In this document: positions 46,578-58,514 of the stretch, piece after piece
Numbering within the stretch: position 1 is the first letter of the stretch
Layout: every line of letters starts with the position of its first letter
NCBI RefSeq assembly: GCF_052324685.1
Contig: NW_027506911.1
Location: 62,001-126,000, forward strand
Source: Brachyhypopomus gauderio
Taxonomy: Eukaryota; Chordata; Actinopteri; Gymnotiformes; Hypopomidae
DNA: 64,000 nt
Direction of reading: 5' to 3'
The notes under the pieces: model-generated
The model's input: the letters and a program-made list of their open reading frames with translations, nothing else
What the model was told of the DNA's origin: nothing
Database searches by the model: none
Program-made: the position numbers and the translations under genes

Positions 46578-47227
46578 TGAGGGGGGGAAGAAGGGGAAGA
46601 AAAAGGAAGAAAAAGGAAAAAAAAGTTGAGAAAAGATCGGGAGGTCGCAGGTTCGAATCCAGCCTGGATATAAATATTTGTAACTGAGAATCTTGCCGTG
46701 GATATTTTGTGTAATAATATTCTAAGAAATATATTGCAAAATTTTATTTTATGGCTGTCAGCAGTGCCTACAATTACGGGGCACCCGTGTCACAATTTAT
46801 ATATTGTAATATATATGTGCATTTCATACACATACATATGAGTTGTTTCATCATATTAGGCTTATTGCTTGATTTAATAAATTGACACTCTGTATTTGTA
46901 TTCACACTTTATATATTTATTCACACTTTATATACTTTATACACTTTATGTATATATATATATATATAATAAACATGAATAAAATTAACAAAATGATATT
47001 CTAATACAATTAACAAAATTATACTACAATTTACATAAAAATAAAATATTAAATCTACACTAATACATATATACACATATTAATGCCACAGCAGCTGAAC
47101 TAAAAAAAATTCCAATAAACTACAGCAAAACATTTACAACATTTTAAACCATTAAAGATAATAATAATTATATTTTTGTAATATAAAAATACAATAGTAA
47201 TGTATGAAAATAAAGTATACACATTAA
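46578..47227. other. Left subterminal non-coding region of transposon copy 3
   Basis: Purine tract, B-box-like motif and AT-rich gene 3' flank as in copy 2; the TA repeat (about 46951-46968) is 4 bp longer. Confidence 0.7.
46650..46660 (+). promoter_or_regulatory. B-box-like motif in transposon copy 3 left end
   Basis: GGTTCGAATCC, same position relative to the end as in the other copies. Confidence 0.5.
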
Positions 47228-50200
47228 TCACAGTTTTCTCATCTTTTCCAGCCACTGTTCCTTGGTAAGAGTCTCTGTCATAGGACAGAAGATCTTCCCC
47301 TTGTACTGGCTATGGCCAGTTGCTGTTTTGCGTGACTGTCCACACTTCCTACAGGTATTATATGGGACTGTCCGCTTGTAATGTCGCTCAGTGGGGGTAG
47401 CAGGCTGAGGGACAGAACTGGGCAACAACACCTGAGGCATGACAGACACAGCTGGTCCTTCGGGTAACATCATCAGTACAGGTGAAGGTCTTGGCTGTAT
47501 CATCCTCAAAGAGGCCTCCTGTGAACCAGACTCCATGGAAGCAATGGGAGGCTGAATGGAAGTGTCCTGATGTCGTTGACTAGGGGCTAATGGTGGTGTG
47601 GCACTGGGCAGAATTTTTCTAAACTTAGTTTTAGCCTGACCTGCTGTGTTTGGCGGCATGTGGTAAATATGAACCTGATGAGGGTACTGTGGAGGCTCAT
47701 CAGGTTGTACATTTGCTGGCAGTAGAGGTTGAGCTGCCACTGGCCGTGCATCAGGGAGGCGCACCCCTTGAAGTAGCACAGAGACCTCCTGAGATTTGAG
47801 GCGCTCTTTGTACCACTGCATAAGAGTTTTCTGGTTCACCTCTACCAGCTGAAGGGTGGTCTGCTCCATCACTGTCCCATTGTTCAAAACAAGCTGCCTG
47901 ATTTTCCTGTAGTCCTCCAACATCAGTGCCCACCTTGACACACTTACTTTGCCCAGAGTTTTGGGGCTTCTGTGGATGTTGGCCAGTCTTACAAAGATGG
48001 TTTTAATGAGCCGACAGCAGTCAGGCCACTGAGCAGGGGAGCCACTTGATCCCAGAACACACCTTTTTGTGCTCTCAACACCAGGGGTGAAAACTGCCTT
48101 CTTTTTGGGGGATCGAAAGCGGCCAGTCAGCAGCCTATCCTGATGCCGAGCTGCATACACCAGTCTGTTTTTATCAAACTGGTTTAGGTTTTGCCACAAA
48201 CTAACAATCGTGGTGGTCTGCTGGTTTGTCAGGGTGAGGCGTGTTTGAGTGCGAAGCTCAACCAGATACTCTGCTAATTCATCCACCCTTTCCATTCCAG
48301 GAATGTTATGGACATCCACAGCCTAGAAAAAAAAAATAATAATAATATGAAATGTTATAATGTCTGTAGAAATGTGCATTTTCTATTTACAATAAAGGTT
48401 TAATTACAATAAAGCATGAGAAAATAAAGCATTTGTGTGTCGCGTTCTTATTTGTGTGCTGTTTATTAGAGAATTTAACAATGAAGATGTTTAACAATGA
48501 AAGTAAGGTACTATCACTTACAATTTGTTGAGCTGAAGGCTCTGATGGAGACTGACTAGGCACTGGTGGAGGCTGGGCCGAGGTCACTGGTGGAGGCTGG
48601 GCCGAGGTCACTGGTGGAGGCTGGGCCGAGGTCACTGGTGGAGGCTGGGCCGAGGTCACTGGTGGAGGCTGGGCCGAGGGCACTGGTGGAGGCTGGGCCG
48701 AGGTCACTGGTGGAGGCTGGGCCGAGGTCACTGGTGGAGGCTGGGCCGAGGGCACTGGTGGAGGCTGGGCCGAGGGCACTGGTGGAGGCTGGGCCGAGGG
48801 CACTGGTGGAGGCTGGGCCGAGGGCACTGGTGGAGGCTGGGCCGAGGGCACTGGTGGAGGCTGCTGAAGGAGTATAGGTGTAGTTTGGATTAGTGGTTTT
48901 AACAGATAAATTTTACTATAAAAAGACAAAGTAAGACTCTATCATTTACCATTTGTTGAACTGAAGGTAATGACGATGAAGGCTGGACCAAGGGCATTGG
49001 TGAAGGGTGGAGAGGTGGGTGAGGGAACACAAATTCTAATGTCTCATCAGCAACCACCAGGTCTGCCACCATTGCTTCATCCTGCAGACTGGATTCGTTG
49101 AACCCCTCATCATCTTCATCTTGGTCATGCACTTCTAAGTCCTCCAGCAGCTGGGTGGTTCTGTCAGAATTTGGGTGCATATCCTCCAGTGGCTCATTAT
49201 TCTGCCTTAGCAGGTACTGCACACCAATGAGCTCCCCTGAAAATGCATTAAATAAAAAAAGAAAAATAAACATTTTTGTGACGTATAAAGTATTCTAAAA
49301 TATTAAATGCCGTATCACAATATGCTTACCAGTGTATTTTGCAGGTGGTGTAAATGCCGGCATCAATTTCCTTTTAAAAACCTTCTGGTAGTTGTCGTTG
49401 ACAAAGTGAACCAACTCCCCAGTGTAACTGCGCAGGGTTGTAGGTTCCTTTGCAAGAGCAGAAGCAGCACGGTCTTGGTTCCAGCGATTCAGCCCTTCCA
49501 GTAGATATATCTGAAAGTTCAGACTATTGGCACTGTTTCCTGAAAGAATGTGTACCACAATTAATACAAGAACCATCTGTTACAAACAAAGCAAAGCAAG
49601 CTAAATTCATTGATAGTTATGTGATTTTTAATATAATCAAACATGATATATTGCAGAAAATATTTACTAAAGTTAACAGTTATCACATACCTGGAATGAA
49701 GCGATTCAAATGGCAGTGAAACGATTCCAGGGATGTGGAGCCTCTTGCACACCGGTATGTTTTTAAAACTACTCCTCCCTTGGTGATGTCTCCGGTCTCC
49801 GTGTACAATGCCACACCAGGAGGGTCTTGAATGCATGCCACATGCCGCTTCTGTACACGCCAGATGTGCTGCATTCGCACAGTGTCAAGAAGAGGAACAC
49901 CAAGGGCATCGTTCCCCTTGCCACTCATTAGCTCTGTGAGTAGCTGATCGAGCAGGTGGATGGTTGTCTCTTGTCCACGTGTTCTCCTCCTGCAGTGCAG
50001 TGCCAGCTCATCTTTTGTGATGTGTCGATCAACATCTTTGTCGGTCAACACTGGCCAGTCTTGCTTCCTCAGCTGCTCCCTTTTGGCCCTCCTCAGCAGA
50101 CTAACGTCACCTGCATCCCACTCAAATATACAGGCAGACAAGCGTGACATGAAAGTCGGATAAAGCTGATGGGCATCGGTGGTGCACCCTGTTGCCAGTC

Positions 50201-53063
50201 GTCGCATAAAATGCCAGATGTCTAGACGCACAATCACATCTGGCCACCCACTGAATCTGGTCTTCAGCTTTGTCTCTCCCACTTCCTTACAACAGCCACA
50301 GTCCACATAAAGGGCAACAGGGGGAGCAACACCAGCCTTGCAGTACCGGTCTACTAGACCTGCTATCATGAGGTCCAACCCAGCACCTTCATTTGTTGTA
50401 AGTACACTCATCAACACCTGGCCCTTTTCATTCCCCACAGATGTGAGCCATTGTGCAGTGCCCTTGGCAGGTCCAGTCAACTTCTTGGTGATCTGGCAAT
50501 AAGAGAGGAACAATGTAAGAAACAAACCCAATGGCTTACCCATCATACCTAGCTTATCATAACAAAGGATCCAAACGAGGATGTCTCCTTCAGGACAAAC
50601 AGACTATATGACTTATTTAGCATATACAAAAACAAACCATCATGGGCCATAATGGTTCTTCTTGCCAGACAAAGAGAGGTGACTTAAAGGGGATTTTGAA
50701 AGTAAGTGATCAATGGCCTTCTATCAACAAAACAAAATAAGTGGCCTAGACATTCATTCCTTCATTAAAGTACATTCAAACTGAGTGTTAACTGCAATAA
50801 CCATAATCACACACAACAGATCAGATCCTTCCTGAGAGAATAGCTGGGTGGTGGTGTTTTAAAATTTATATATAGTGTGTATATAGTTGAGAAATAACCT
50901 GAGAAAAAAGTTTGCCAAATGATAACTAATATAATAAATAACATCTAACCTTTTTGGTAGAATCCATTTTTAAAATGGCTCCATAGGTTGAAGTGATTCC
51001 AGCCTTGATTTCCTCCAGTCTGTTGAGGATGTCTTGGCTGTACACAGTGAGGAGCCACTTGTAGTTGGGCACTGTGGCAGGTTCTGGGGGCTCCTGAAAC
51101 TGTGGTGGAAGCACACTTGCATTTTCCATGAAGACAGCACACTCCGATACATATCGTGCGGCCCTCTGGAGCCACTGCTCGCTGTGGTTCTCCTTCAGCT
51201 GGCCGATGATCCGGACAGGGCCGTTTCCCAGTCCTCGCTCACGCAGCAGGCGGATCACCCGAATGTCACAGGCATATCTTGGGGGGAAAAAAATCTTTAT
51301 TATTCTGTTATTTAGGGAAATAAGTGTCAGATTTGCAAAAAGATATGTCCATGATGGCAAAGTAATTTAGTGTTTCATTCACCTGCGAGTAAGGATCACT
51401 CTAAACTCAGAGCGATGTGCTAGGTCCAGTTGGTGAAGGATTGTCTGGCTCCACGATACGTAGCTGGATCTACATCTGCTGCAGATCAGTGTCTCCGTCA
51501 CCAGGTTGTAGTACCTATCGATGTCGAGGACCTGCCGAACCCTCCTGTGCAGACCACCTCCACTCAGCCGATGTTTACAGTCAGGATTCGTACAGTAAAG
51601 CCGCACCTTCCACAACCTGTAAGGCATCCACAACAACAGAGACTGCGAGAAGAAACGATCAGGAGTGGGAGACTGGTGATACAAAAGAGCTGGAGGTGGT
51701 GCATGATACCATAGTTGCAGGTTGTCGCGTAGCTCCAGCTTTCCCTTCGGCCCAAGTCTGAAGAGAGCTTCAGACACCCATTTCTGGTCCTGCCGTGGCA
51801 ATGTCTGCGGCCACAATAGTGGGAGCTCTGCTGTATTTTCTGGCTGATGGATTGGCTATGATGAAAAAATAGCACAAGTATACACAGATGTTATGTGTAA
51901 TCATTAATGACTTGTGAATGAATCATGAATGTACTTGTGATTTATTAATGACACATTACCGTACCATGCTCATCACAACAGAAGACTCTGCAGAATGTTG
52001 CCCTTGTTCTGCAGGTTGTGGTTTTGGTGGTGGTGGTGGAGCAAGAAAACATGGGGACTGTAGGAGAGGCCTGTGAGGATGGAAGGATGTTGAAGGCTGA
52101 GGATCAGGAGACTGGCAAGACGTTGAACCTGCTCCTAGGATCTCCTGTGGCTGTGGAATTAATAGTTTGTTATTCAGTTAGAATAGAACAAATAGAAGAA
52201 AAAACATTAATATATAGTATTTTTTTACCTGTACATGCTTCCTTGTGACATTCAGGTTTGGTTTTGCTGTAGCCACATGGGTTCCACCATACCTTGATCG
52301 TTCAAACTAGTACAAAAAGAAGATCACAATATTTGTTGGAAACCATGAAGAATATTCAGCACAGCAACATCACATAATGTTCATATCTTTATAGTACAAT
52401 GTATGTTACCATGGATAAAGTCAATTTAGGCCTCTTTGCAGGACTGGTGGAGGGAGAAGTGCTCAGGCTGGCAGTACTTGTTGATGGTTGAGGAGCCAGT
52501 GGATTCTTGGAACGTTCCTGAAAATGTAGCAGAAATACATTTATATATAGGGAGAAAATATATATAGTTACTAAAACTCATCATAAACAGTCAACCTTAG
52601 TAATACATTATTCTGTATTTGCAGATTGCAGGTTTAATTAATTTAAGTTACCTTATGAAAGCTACAAACACACTTGGGCAATCCTCCCACAAGGGTTGAC
52701 TGTCCCTTCAGATGCTGGGGGCATTTTTCAATCTGCAAAAAAAAATCCACATTCAGGCAAGATGTCTTCTCTTTTGTAATTGTAATTTTCTGCAATTCTC
52801 ACCTGTCCTTCACAACTCCAATTAGAACTATTTAAAGAGTCAAGGAACAATAAATAAATATGGAATAATAAGGCTTAAGTTATTTTAAAATGAGAGAAAT
52901 CATATTATTTTACCTTATTATAGAGTTCGTGCCACTTTTTCTGTCTTGGAGCAGGCCTGTTGCCCTCGCTCGATGGCCAAACCCCTGTGTTGGCAAATGC
53001 TTGCAGCCGGGCAAGCCAGTCTGTGTCAGCCATGGCCTTGTGAGATTTTTTTGATGCCGACAT
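47228..53063 (-). CDS. Dada-like transposase, 12 coding exons, about 1,377 aa (copy 3)
   Basis: Same gene as 36112-41928. Coding exons in order: 52914-53063, 52652-52732, 52410-52517, 52229-52306, 51965-52144, 51383-51855, 50950-51277, 49691-50492, 49330-49539, 48950-49236, 48522-48863, 47228-48322. All junctions are GT-AG and the frame is open. Compared with copy 2 it has 6 bp more in exon 5, 9 bp more in exon 9 (DRAASALAKE against DRALAKE) and 3 bp more in the proline-repeat exon. M to I at the end of exon 11 keeps the donor. The zinc ribbon, D-D-D(2)H-E residues and C-terminal CCHC cluster are all present, so this copy too could be active. No expression evidence is available here. Confidence 0.85.
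48560..48863. repeat. 24 bp in-frame coding minisatellite, copy 3 (about 12-13 units)
   Basis: Same repeat as in copy 2, but the order of the VTSA and VPSA variants differs, so the repeat has been rearranged since the copies separated. Confidence 0.9.
50493..50949 (-). other. Intron 7 of transposase copy 3 (457 bp)
   Basis: Counterpart of 39364-39820; nothing else recognised. Confidence 0.75.
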
Positions 53064-53066
53064 GAT

Positions 53067-53709
53067 CTGAAACAAGACATTGTAAATAACGAAAGTGTAT
53101 GATATACTTTATAATTAAAACAAACATAAATTAACAAATAAGTAAATCCATGGCAACTAAGAATGAATGTGAGCAGTTGGTACCAACTCACTAGTTACTA
53201 ATGTGTTTTTAACCTTTTTAATACTACAAGGATTCGTATTACTCACTTAACCATATACTTTATAATGTTCGTTTCTACGTAGATACTTAGTAATAACAAA
53301 ATAATAACGTGTTAGGCAGGGGCACGTATTTTCTAAGACGTTTAAAAACAGTTAAATAAAGCGTTTATATACCGTTAAATTACCTCACAATTTCGGCGAT
53401 TGTCCGTTGAAAATCGAAAAACAGGATAGATGGCTAACACAGAGAAACATTAATTAGATTATTCGTCATGATTAGAATTACATAAATTATTCCTCCAATT
53501 TAGGCTAGTTAGAAGTTTCCGATAGCTTGCTAACGAACTACGTCCATGAGCGTCACCACAGGAGATAATGTATATACAGTATTTCTTAGCTGACTACCTT
53601 TCCGATGATCGCAAAATATATCTACAGCATTTATTTATTGGTTCCTTATACAAACAGGCATAAAACAACCCTGAGTATAAATAAATATGCTAGCAAAAAT
53701 AAGGCATAC
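53067..53709 (-). other. Leader intron of transposase copy 3
   Basis: AT-rich, non-coding; differs from copy 2 by small indels not divisible by three. Confidence 0.65.
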
Positions 53710-53779
53710 CTGTGTCTTGTTGAGAAATCCCAAATCCGAGACGGTGTTTCTTTCTTCTACGCGGTGTAAAGTTTATATA
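53710..53779 (-). promoter_or_regulatory. Transposase promoter and leader exon, copy 3
   Basis: TATATAAAC is at 53771-53779 on minus; the leader exon ends at 53710 with donor CAG|GTATGC. Confidence 0.6.
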
Positions 53780-53816
53780 CTTTGAAGTGACCGGGGCAAG
53801 ATCGCCTTCGTCGTGT

Positions 53817-54095
53817 CATTGGCCGAGGAAAAATGGAATGGTGGGCAGACATTGGCCGAGGAAAAATGGAATGGTGGGCAGACATTGGCCGAGGAAAAAT
53901 GGAATGGTGGCCAGGCATTGGCCGAGGAAAAATGGAATGGTGGGCAGGCATTGGCCGATGAAAAATGGAATGGTGGGCAGGCATTGGCCGAGGAAAAATG
54001 GAATGGTGGCCAGGCATTGGCCGAGAAAAACGAAGAAAATGGAATGGTTCGCGCGCCATTGGCCGAGGAAAAATGGAATGGGGCTCAGGCATTGG
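53817..54095. repeat. 33 bp CCAAT-box minisatellite, copy 3 (9 CCAAT motifs)
   Basis: Units start at 53817 and every 33 bp to 54015, then 54057 and 54090. The variant order differs from copy 2. Confidence 0.8.
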
Positions 54096-54103
54096 ATGTT
54101 TTT

Positions 54104-54126
54104 TACAGACGGGTGGCTTGCAGGTA
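54104..54126. repeat. Transposon copy 3 right terminal inverted repeat
   Basis: Same as the right end of the other copies. Confidence 0.7.
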
Positions 54127-54139
54127 CCGCCATTTCGGC
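54127..54139 (-). pseudogene. tRNA-Phe 5' fragment right of transposon copy 3
   Basis: It holds ccgcca plus TTTCGGC; the hexamer differs from the left flank gagcta. Confidence 0.9.
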
Positions 54140-54414
54140 AAGCTGCAGATAAACCACGTCGAGATGCAAACGAAACTTTATCAACGACTGTTACCTTTCC
54201 TTAGGTTCTTGCAACATGCTTTCACAGCGTAACGGTTTCGGCACAGTGAAATTCACGGACAGGTACGGCAAGACCTAATTTGGCAATGTTTATCATGATG
54301 CCAACATGAGAAAACCTTGTGGGTCAATGCTGGATTCGGTATTATTTCCTAGTCGGGCTGAGCTGATCCGTAAGCTTTCCTTAAAACTCCAATCAAAACT
54401 ATAAACTCTTGAGA

Positions 54415-54487
54415 GGGGGATTAGCTCAAGTGGTAGAGCGCTCGCTTTGCATGCGAGAGGTAGTGGGGTCGATGCCCACATTCTCCA
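54415..54487 (+). tRNA. tRNA-Ala-TGC: tRNA-Ala(TGC), class G54
   Basis: Left-hand class copy next to transposon copy 3. Confidence 0.96.
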
Positions 54488-54955
54488 AAGCTCTCTTACT
54501 GACTCCTTGCTTGCTTACGATAAGCATGAAGCAGCCAGCTCTAGTCTTAAGGGAATCATTTCATGACCTTCAAAGGTCTCTTAGAACATGGTCACTTTGG
54601 ATTCCTCCAGCAAACAGTTGACATCTTTGCCACATCTCTTTTTACTTTTGGACAAAGGCTGTCCATAAGCCGAAGGAAGCAGAGGAAAGTCCAATTCAGT
54701 CAAAACTTAAGCATGTCGTGAAGTGGTACACCTATGCTTTTGGACAACGCGTACATGCAAGTTGACACCTACACATTTCCTTCTCCAAATGCTTTATCAG
54801 CAGATGAATTGAACATCTAGAGTCTCGAGTTCTGACAATCCCACTGTGAAATCTCACAACAAAACATCAAACAGTTTATGTCTGTTTATAATTTTTCAAC
54901 AGAATGCACAGGTCATTCAAAAGCTGAGGCTTTCCACCTAGCTAGGTCGAGTTCA

Positions 54956-55028
54956 TGCCAAAACCCGGGATCGAATCAGGGACCTTTAGATCTTCAGTCT
55001 AACGCTCTCCCAACTGAGCTATTTCGGC
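54956..55028 (-). tRNA. tRNA-Phe-GAA: tRNA-Phe(GAA), class Q with T-stem mismatch
   Basis: G4:U69 wobble plus G53A, which breaks the G53:C61 pair and changes the B box start (GATTCGATCC). Confidence 0.87.
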
Positions 55029-55303
55029 AAGCTGCAGATAAACCACGTCGAGATGCAAACGAAACTTTATCAACGACTGTTACCTTTCCTTAGGTTCTTG
55101 CAACATGCTTTCACAGCGTAACGGTTTCGGCACAGTGAAATTCACGGACAGGTACAGCAAGACCTAATTTGGCAATGTTTATCATGATGCCAACATGAGA
55201 AAACCTTGTGGGTCAATGCTGGATTCGGTATTATTTCCTAGTCGGGCTGAGCTGATCCGTAAGCTTTCCTTAAAACTCCAATCAAAAGAATAAACTCTTG
55301 AGA

Positions 55304-55376
55304 GGGGGATTAGCTCAAGTGGTAGAGCGCTCGCTTTGCATGCGAGAGGTAGTGGGATCGATGCCCACATTCTCCA
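55304..55376 (+). tRNA. tRNA-Ala-TGC: tRNA-Ala(TGC), class A54
   Basis: All arms intact. Confidence 0.96.
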
Positions 55377-55845
55377 AAGCTCTCTTACTGACTCCTTGCT
55401 TGCTTACGATAAGCATGAAGCAGCCAGCTTTAGTCTTAAGGGAATAATTTCATGACCTTCAAAGGTCTCTTAGAACATGGTCACTTTGGATTCCTCCAGC
55501 AAACAGTTGACATCTTTGCCACATCTCTTTTTACTTTTGGACAAAGGCTGTCCATAAGCCGAAGGAAGCAGAGGAAAGTCCAATTCAGTCAAAACTTAAG
55601 CATGTCGTGAAGTGGTACACCTATGCTTTTGGACAACGCGTACATGCAAGTTGACACCTACACATTTCCTTCTCCAAATGCTTTATCAGCAGATGAATTG
55701 AACATCTAGAGTCTCGAGTTCTGACAATCCCACTGTGAAATCTCACAACAAAACATCAAACAGTTTATGTCTGTTTATAATTTTTTCAACAGAATGCACA
55801 GGTCATTCAAAAGCTGAGGCTTTCCACCTAGCTAGGTCGAGTTCA

Positions 55846-55918
55846 TGCCGAAACCCGGGATCGAACCAGGGACCTTTAGATTTTCAGTCTAACGCTCTCC
55901 CAACTGAGCTATTTCGGC
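55846..55918 (-). tRNA. tRNA-Phe-GAA: tRNA-Phe(GAA), G37A variant
   Basis: The base 3' of the anticodon is A instead of G. G37 is the site of the wyosine-type modification in eukaryotic tRNA-Phe, which this copy could not carry. Confidence 0.9.
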
Positions 55919-56193
55919 AAGCTGCAGATAAACCACGTCGAGATGCAAACGAAACTTTATCAACGACTGTTACCTTTCCTTAGGTTCTTGCAACATGCTT
56001 TCACAGCGTAACGGTTTCGGCACAGTGAAATTCACGGACAGGTACGGCAAGACCTAATTTGGCAATGTTTATCATGATGCCAACATGAGAAAACCTTGTG
56101 GGTCAATGCTGGATTCGGTATTATTTCCTAGTCGGGCTGAGCTGATCCGTAAGCTTTCCTTAAAACTCCAATCAAAACTATAAACTCTTGAGA

Positions 56194-56266
56194 GGGGGAT
56201 TAGCTCAAGTGGTAGAGCGCTCGCTTTGCATGCGAGAGGTAGTGGGGTCGATGCCCACATTCTCCA
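56194..56266 (+). tRNA. tRNA-Ala-TGC: tRNA-Ala(TGC), class G54
   Basis: Left-hand class copy among A54 neighbours. Confidence 0.96.
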
Positions 56267-56734
56267 AAGCTCTCTTACTGACTCCTTGCTTGCTTACGAT
56301 AAGCATGAAGCAGCCAGCTCTAGTCTTAAGGGAATCATTTCATGACCTTCAAAGGTCTCTTAGAACATGGTCACTTTGGATTCCTCCAGCAAACAGTTGA
56401 CATCTTTGCCACATCTCTTTTTACTTTTGGACAAAGGCTGTCCATAAGCCGAAGGAAGCAGAGGAAAGTCCAATTCAGTCAAAACTTAAGCATGTCGTGA
56501 AGTGGTACACCTATGCTTTTGGACAACGCGTACATGCAAGTTGACACCTACACATTTCCTTCTCCAAATGCTTTATCAGCAGATGAATTGAACATCTAGA
56601 GTCTCGAGTTCTGACAATCCCACTGTGAAATCTCACAACAAAACATCAAACAGTTTATGTCTGTTTATAATTTTTCAACAGAATGCACAGGTCATTCAAA
56701 AGCTGAGGCTTTCCACCTAGCTAGGTCGAGTTCA

Positions 56735-56807
56735 TGCCGAAACCCGGGATCGAACCAGGGACCTTTAGATCTTCAGTCTAACGCTCTCCCAACTGAGCTA
56801 TTTCTGC
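56735..56807 (-). tRNA. tRNA-Phe-GAA: tRNA-Phe(GAA), acceptor mismatch
   Basis: C3 is replaced by A (A3/G70 mismatch). Confidence 0.88.
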
Positions 56808-57082
56808 AAGCTGCAGATAAACCACGTCGAGATGCAAATGAAACTTTATCAACGACTGTTACCTTTCCTTAGGTTCTTGCAACATGCTTTCACAGCGTAA
56901 CGGTTTCGGCACAGTGAAATTCACGGACAGGTACAGCAAGACCTTATTTGGCAATGTTTATCATGATGCCAACATGAGAAAACCTTGTGGGTCAATGCTG
57001 GATTCGGTATTATTTCCTAGTCGGGCTGAGCTGATCCGTAAGCTTTCCTTAAAACTCCAATCAAAAGAATAAACTCTTGAGA

Positions 57083-57155
57083 GGGGGATTAGCTCAAGTG
57101 GTAGAGCGCTCGCTTTGCATGCGAGAGGTAGTGGGATCGATGCCCACATTCTCCA
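57083..57155 (+). tRNA. tRNA-Ala-TGC: tRNA-Ala(TGC), class A54
   Basis: All arms intact. Confidence 0.96.
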
Positions 57156-57624
57156 AAGCTCTCTTACTGACTCCTTGCTTGCTTACGATAAGCATGAAGC
57201 TGCCAGCTTTAGTCTTAAGGGAATAATTTCATGACCTTCAAAGGTCTCTTAGAACATGGTCACTTTGGATTCCTCCAGCAAACAGTTGACATCTTTGCCA
57301 CATCTCTTTTTACTTTTGGACAAAGGCTGTCCATAAGCCGAAGGAAGCAGAGGAAAGTCCAATTCAGTCAAAACTTAAGCATGTCGTGAAGTGGTACACC
57401 TATGCTTTTGGACAACGCGTACATGCAAGTTGACACCTACACATTTCCTTCTCCAAATGCTTTATCAGCAGATGAATTGAACATCTAGAGTCTCGAGTTC
57501 TGACAATCCCACTGTGAAATCTCACAACAAAACACCAAACAGTTTATGTCTGTTTATAATTTTTTCAACAGAATGCACAGGTCATTCAAAAGCTGAGGCT
57601 TTCCACCTAGCTAGGTCGAGTTCA

Positions 57625-57697
57625 TGCCGAAACCCAGGATCGAACCAGGGACCTTTAGATCTTCAGTCTAACGCTCTCCCAACTGAGCTATTTCGGC
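57625..57697 (-). tRNA. tRNA-Phe-GAA: tRNA-Phe(GAA), T-stem wobble
   Basis: C62U gives a G52:U62 wobble; tolerable. Confidence 0.93.
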
Positions 57698-57972
57698 AAG
57701 CTGCAGATAAACCACGTCGAGATGCAATCGAAACTTTATCAACGACTGTTACCTTTCCTTAGGTTCTTGCAACATGCTTTCACAGCGTAACGGTTTCGGC
57801 ACAGTGAAATTCACGGACAGGTACGGCAAGACCTAATTTGGCAATGTTTATCATGATGCCAACATGAGAAAACCTTGTGGGTCAATGCTGGATTCGGTAT
57901 TATTTCCTAGTCGGGCTGAGCTGATCCGTAAGCTTTCCTTAAAACTCCAATCAAAAGAATAAACTCTTGAGA

Positions 57973-58045
57973 GGGGGATTAGCTCAAGTGGTAGAGCACT
58001 CGCTTTGCATGCGAGAGGTAGTGGGATCGATGCCCACATTCTCCA
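57973..58045 (+). tRNA. tRNA-Ala-TGC: tRNA-Ala(TGC), class A54, G26A
   Basis: G26 is replaced by A between D and anticodon stems, a common alternative base. Confidence 0.94.
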
Positions 58046-58514
58046 AAGCTCTCTTACTGACTCCTTGCTTGCTTACGATAAGCATGAAGCAGCCAGCTTT
58101 TGTCTTAAGGGAATAATTTCATGACCTTCAAAGGTCTCTTAGAACATGGTCACTTTGGATTCCTCCAGCAAACAGTTGACATCTTTGCCACATCTCTTTT
58201 TACTTTTGGACAAAGGCTGTCCATAAGCCGAAGGAAGCAGAGGAAAGTCCAATTCAGTCAAAACTTAAGCATGTCGTGAAGTGGTACACCTATGCTTTTG
58301 GACAACGCGTACATGCAAGTTGACACCTACACATTTCCTTCTCCAAATGCTTTATCAGCAGATGAATTGAACATCTAGAGTCTCGAGTTCTGACAATCCC
58401 ACTGTGAAATCTCACAACAAAACACCAAACAGTTTATGTCTGTTTATAATTTTTTCAACAGAATGCACAGGTCATTCAAAAGCTGAGGCTTTCCACCTAG
58501 CTAGGTCGAGTTCA

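Larger units (their letters stand above)
46555..54126 (-). mobile_element. Full-length Dada-like DNA transposon copy 3 (7,572 bp)
   Basis: Nearly identical to copy 2, with the same ends and gene order. Flanks are gagcta on the left but ccgcca on the right, so the duplication is not symmetric. The flanking Ala spacing (8,467 bp) still equals 889 + 7,572 + 6. The right flank, including ccgcca and the following G54 unit, resembles the right flank of copy 1, which suggests recombination between insertions. All coding differences in length from copy 2 are multiples of three. Confidence 0.88.

Noticed and set aside
35443-54126. Retrotransposon origin of the large insertions
   Set aside because: There are no long terminal repeats, reverse transcriptase or poly-A tail. 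The gene keeps introns, and the ends are inverted repeats with short target duplications.
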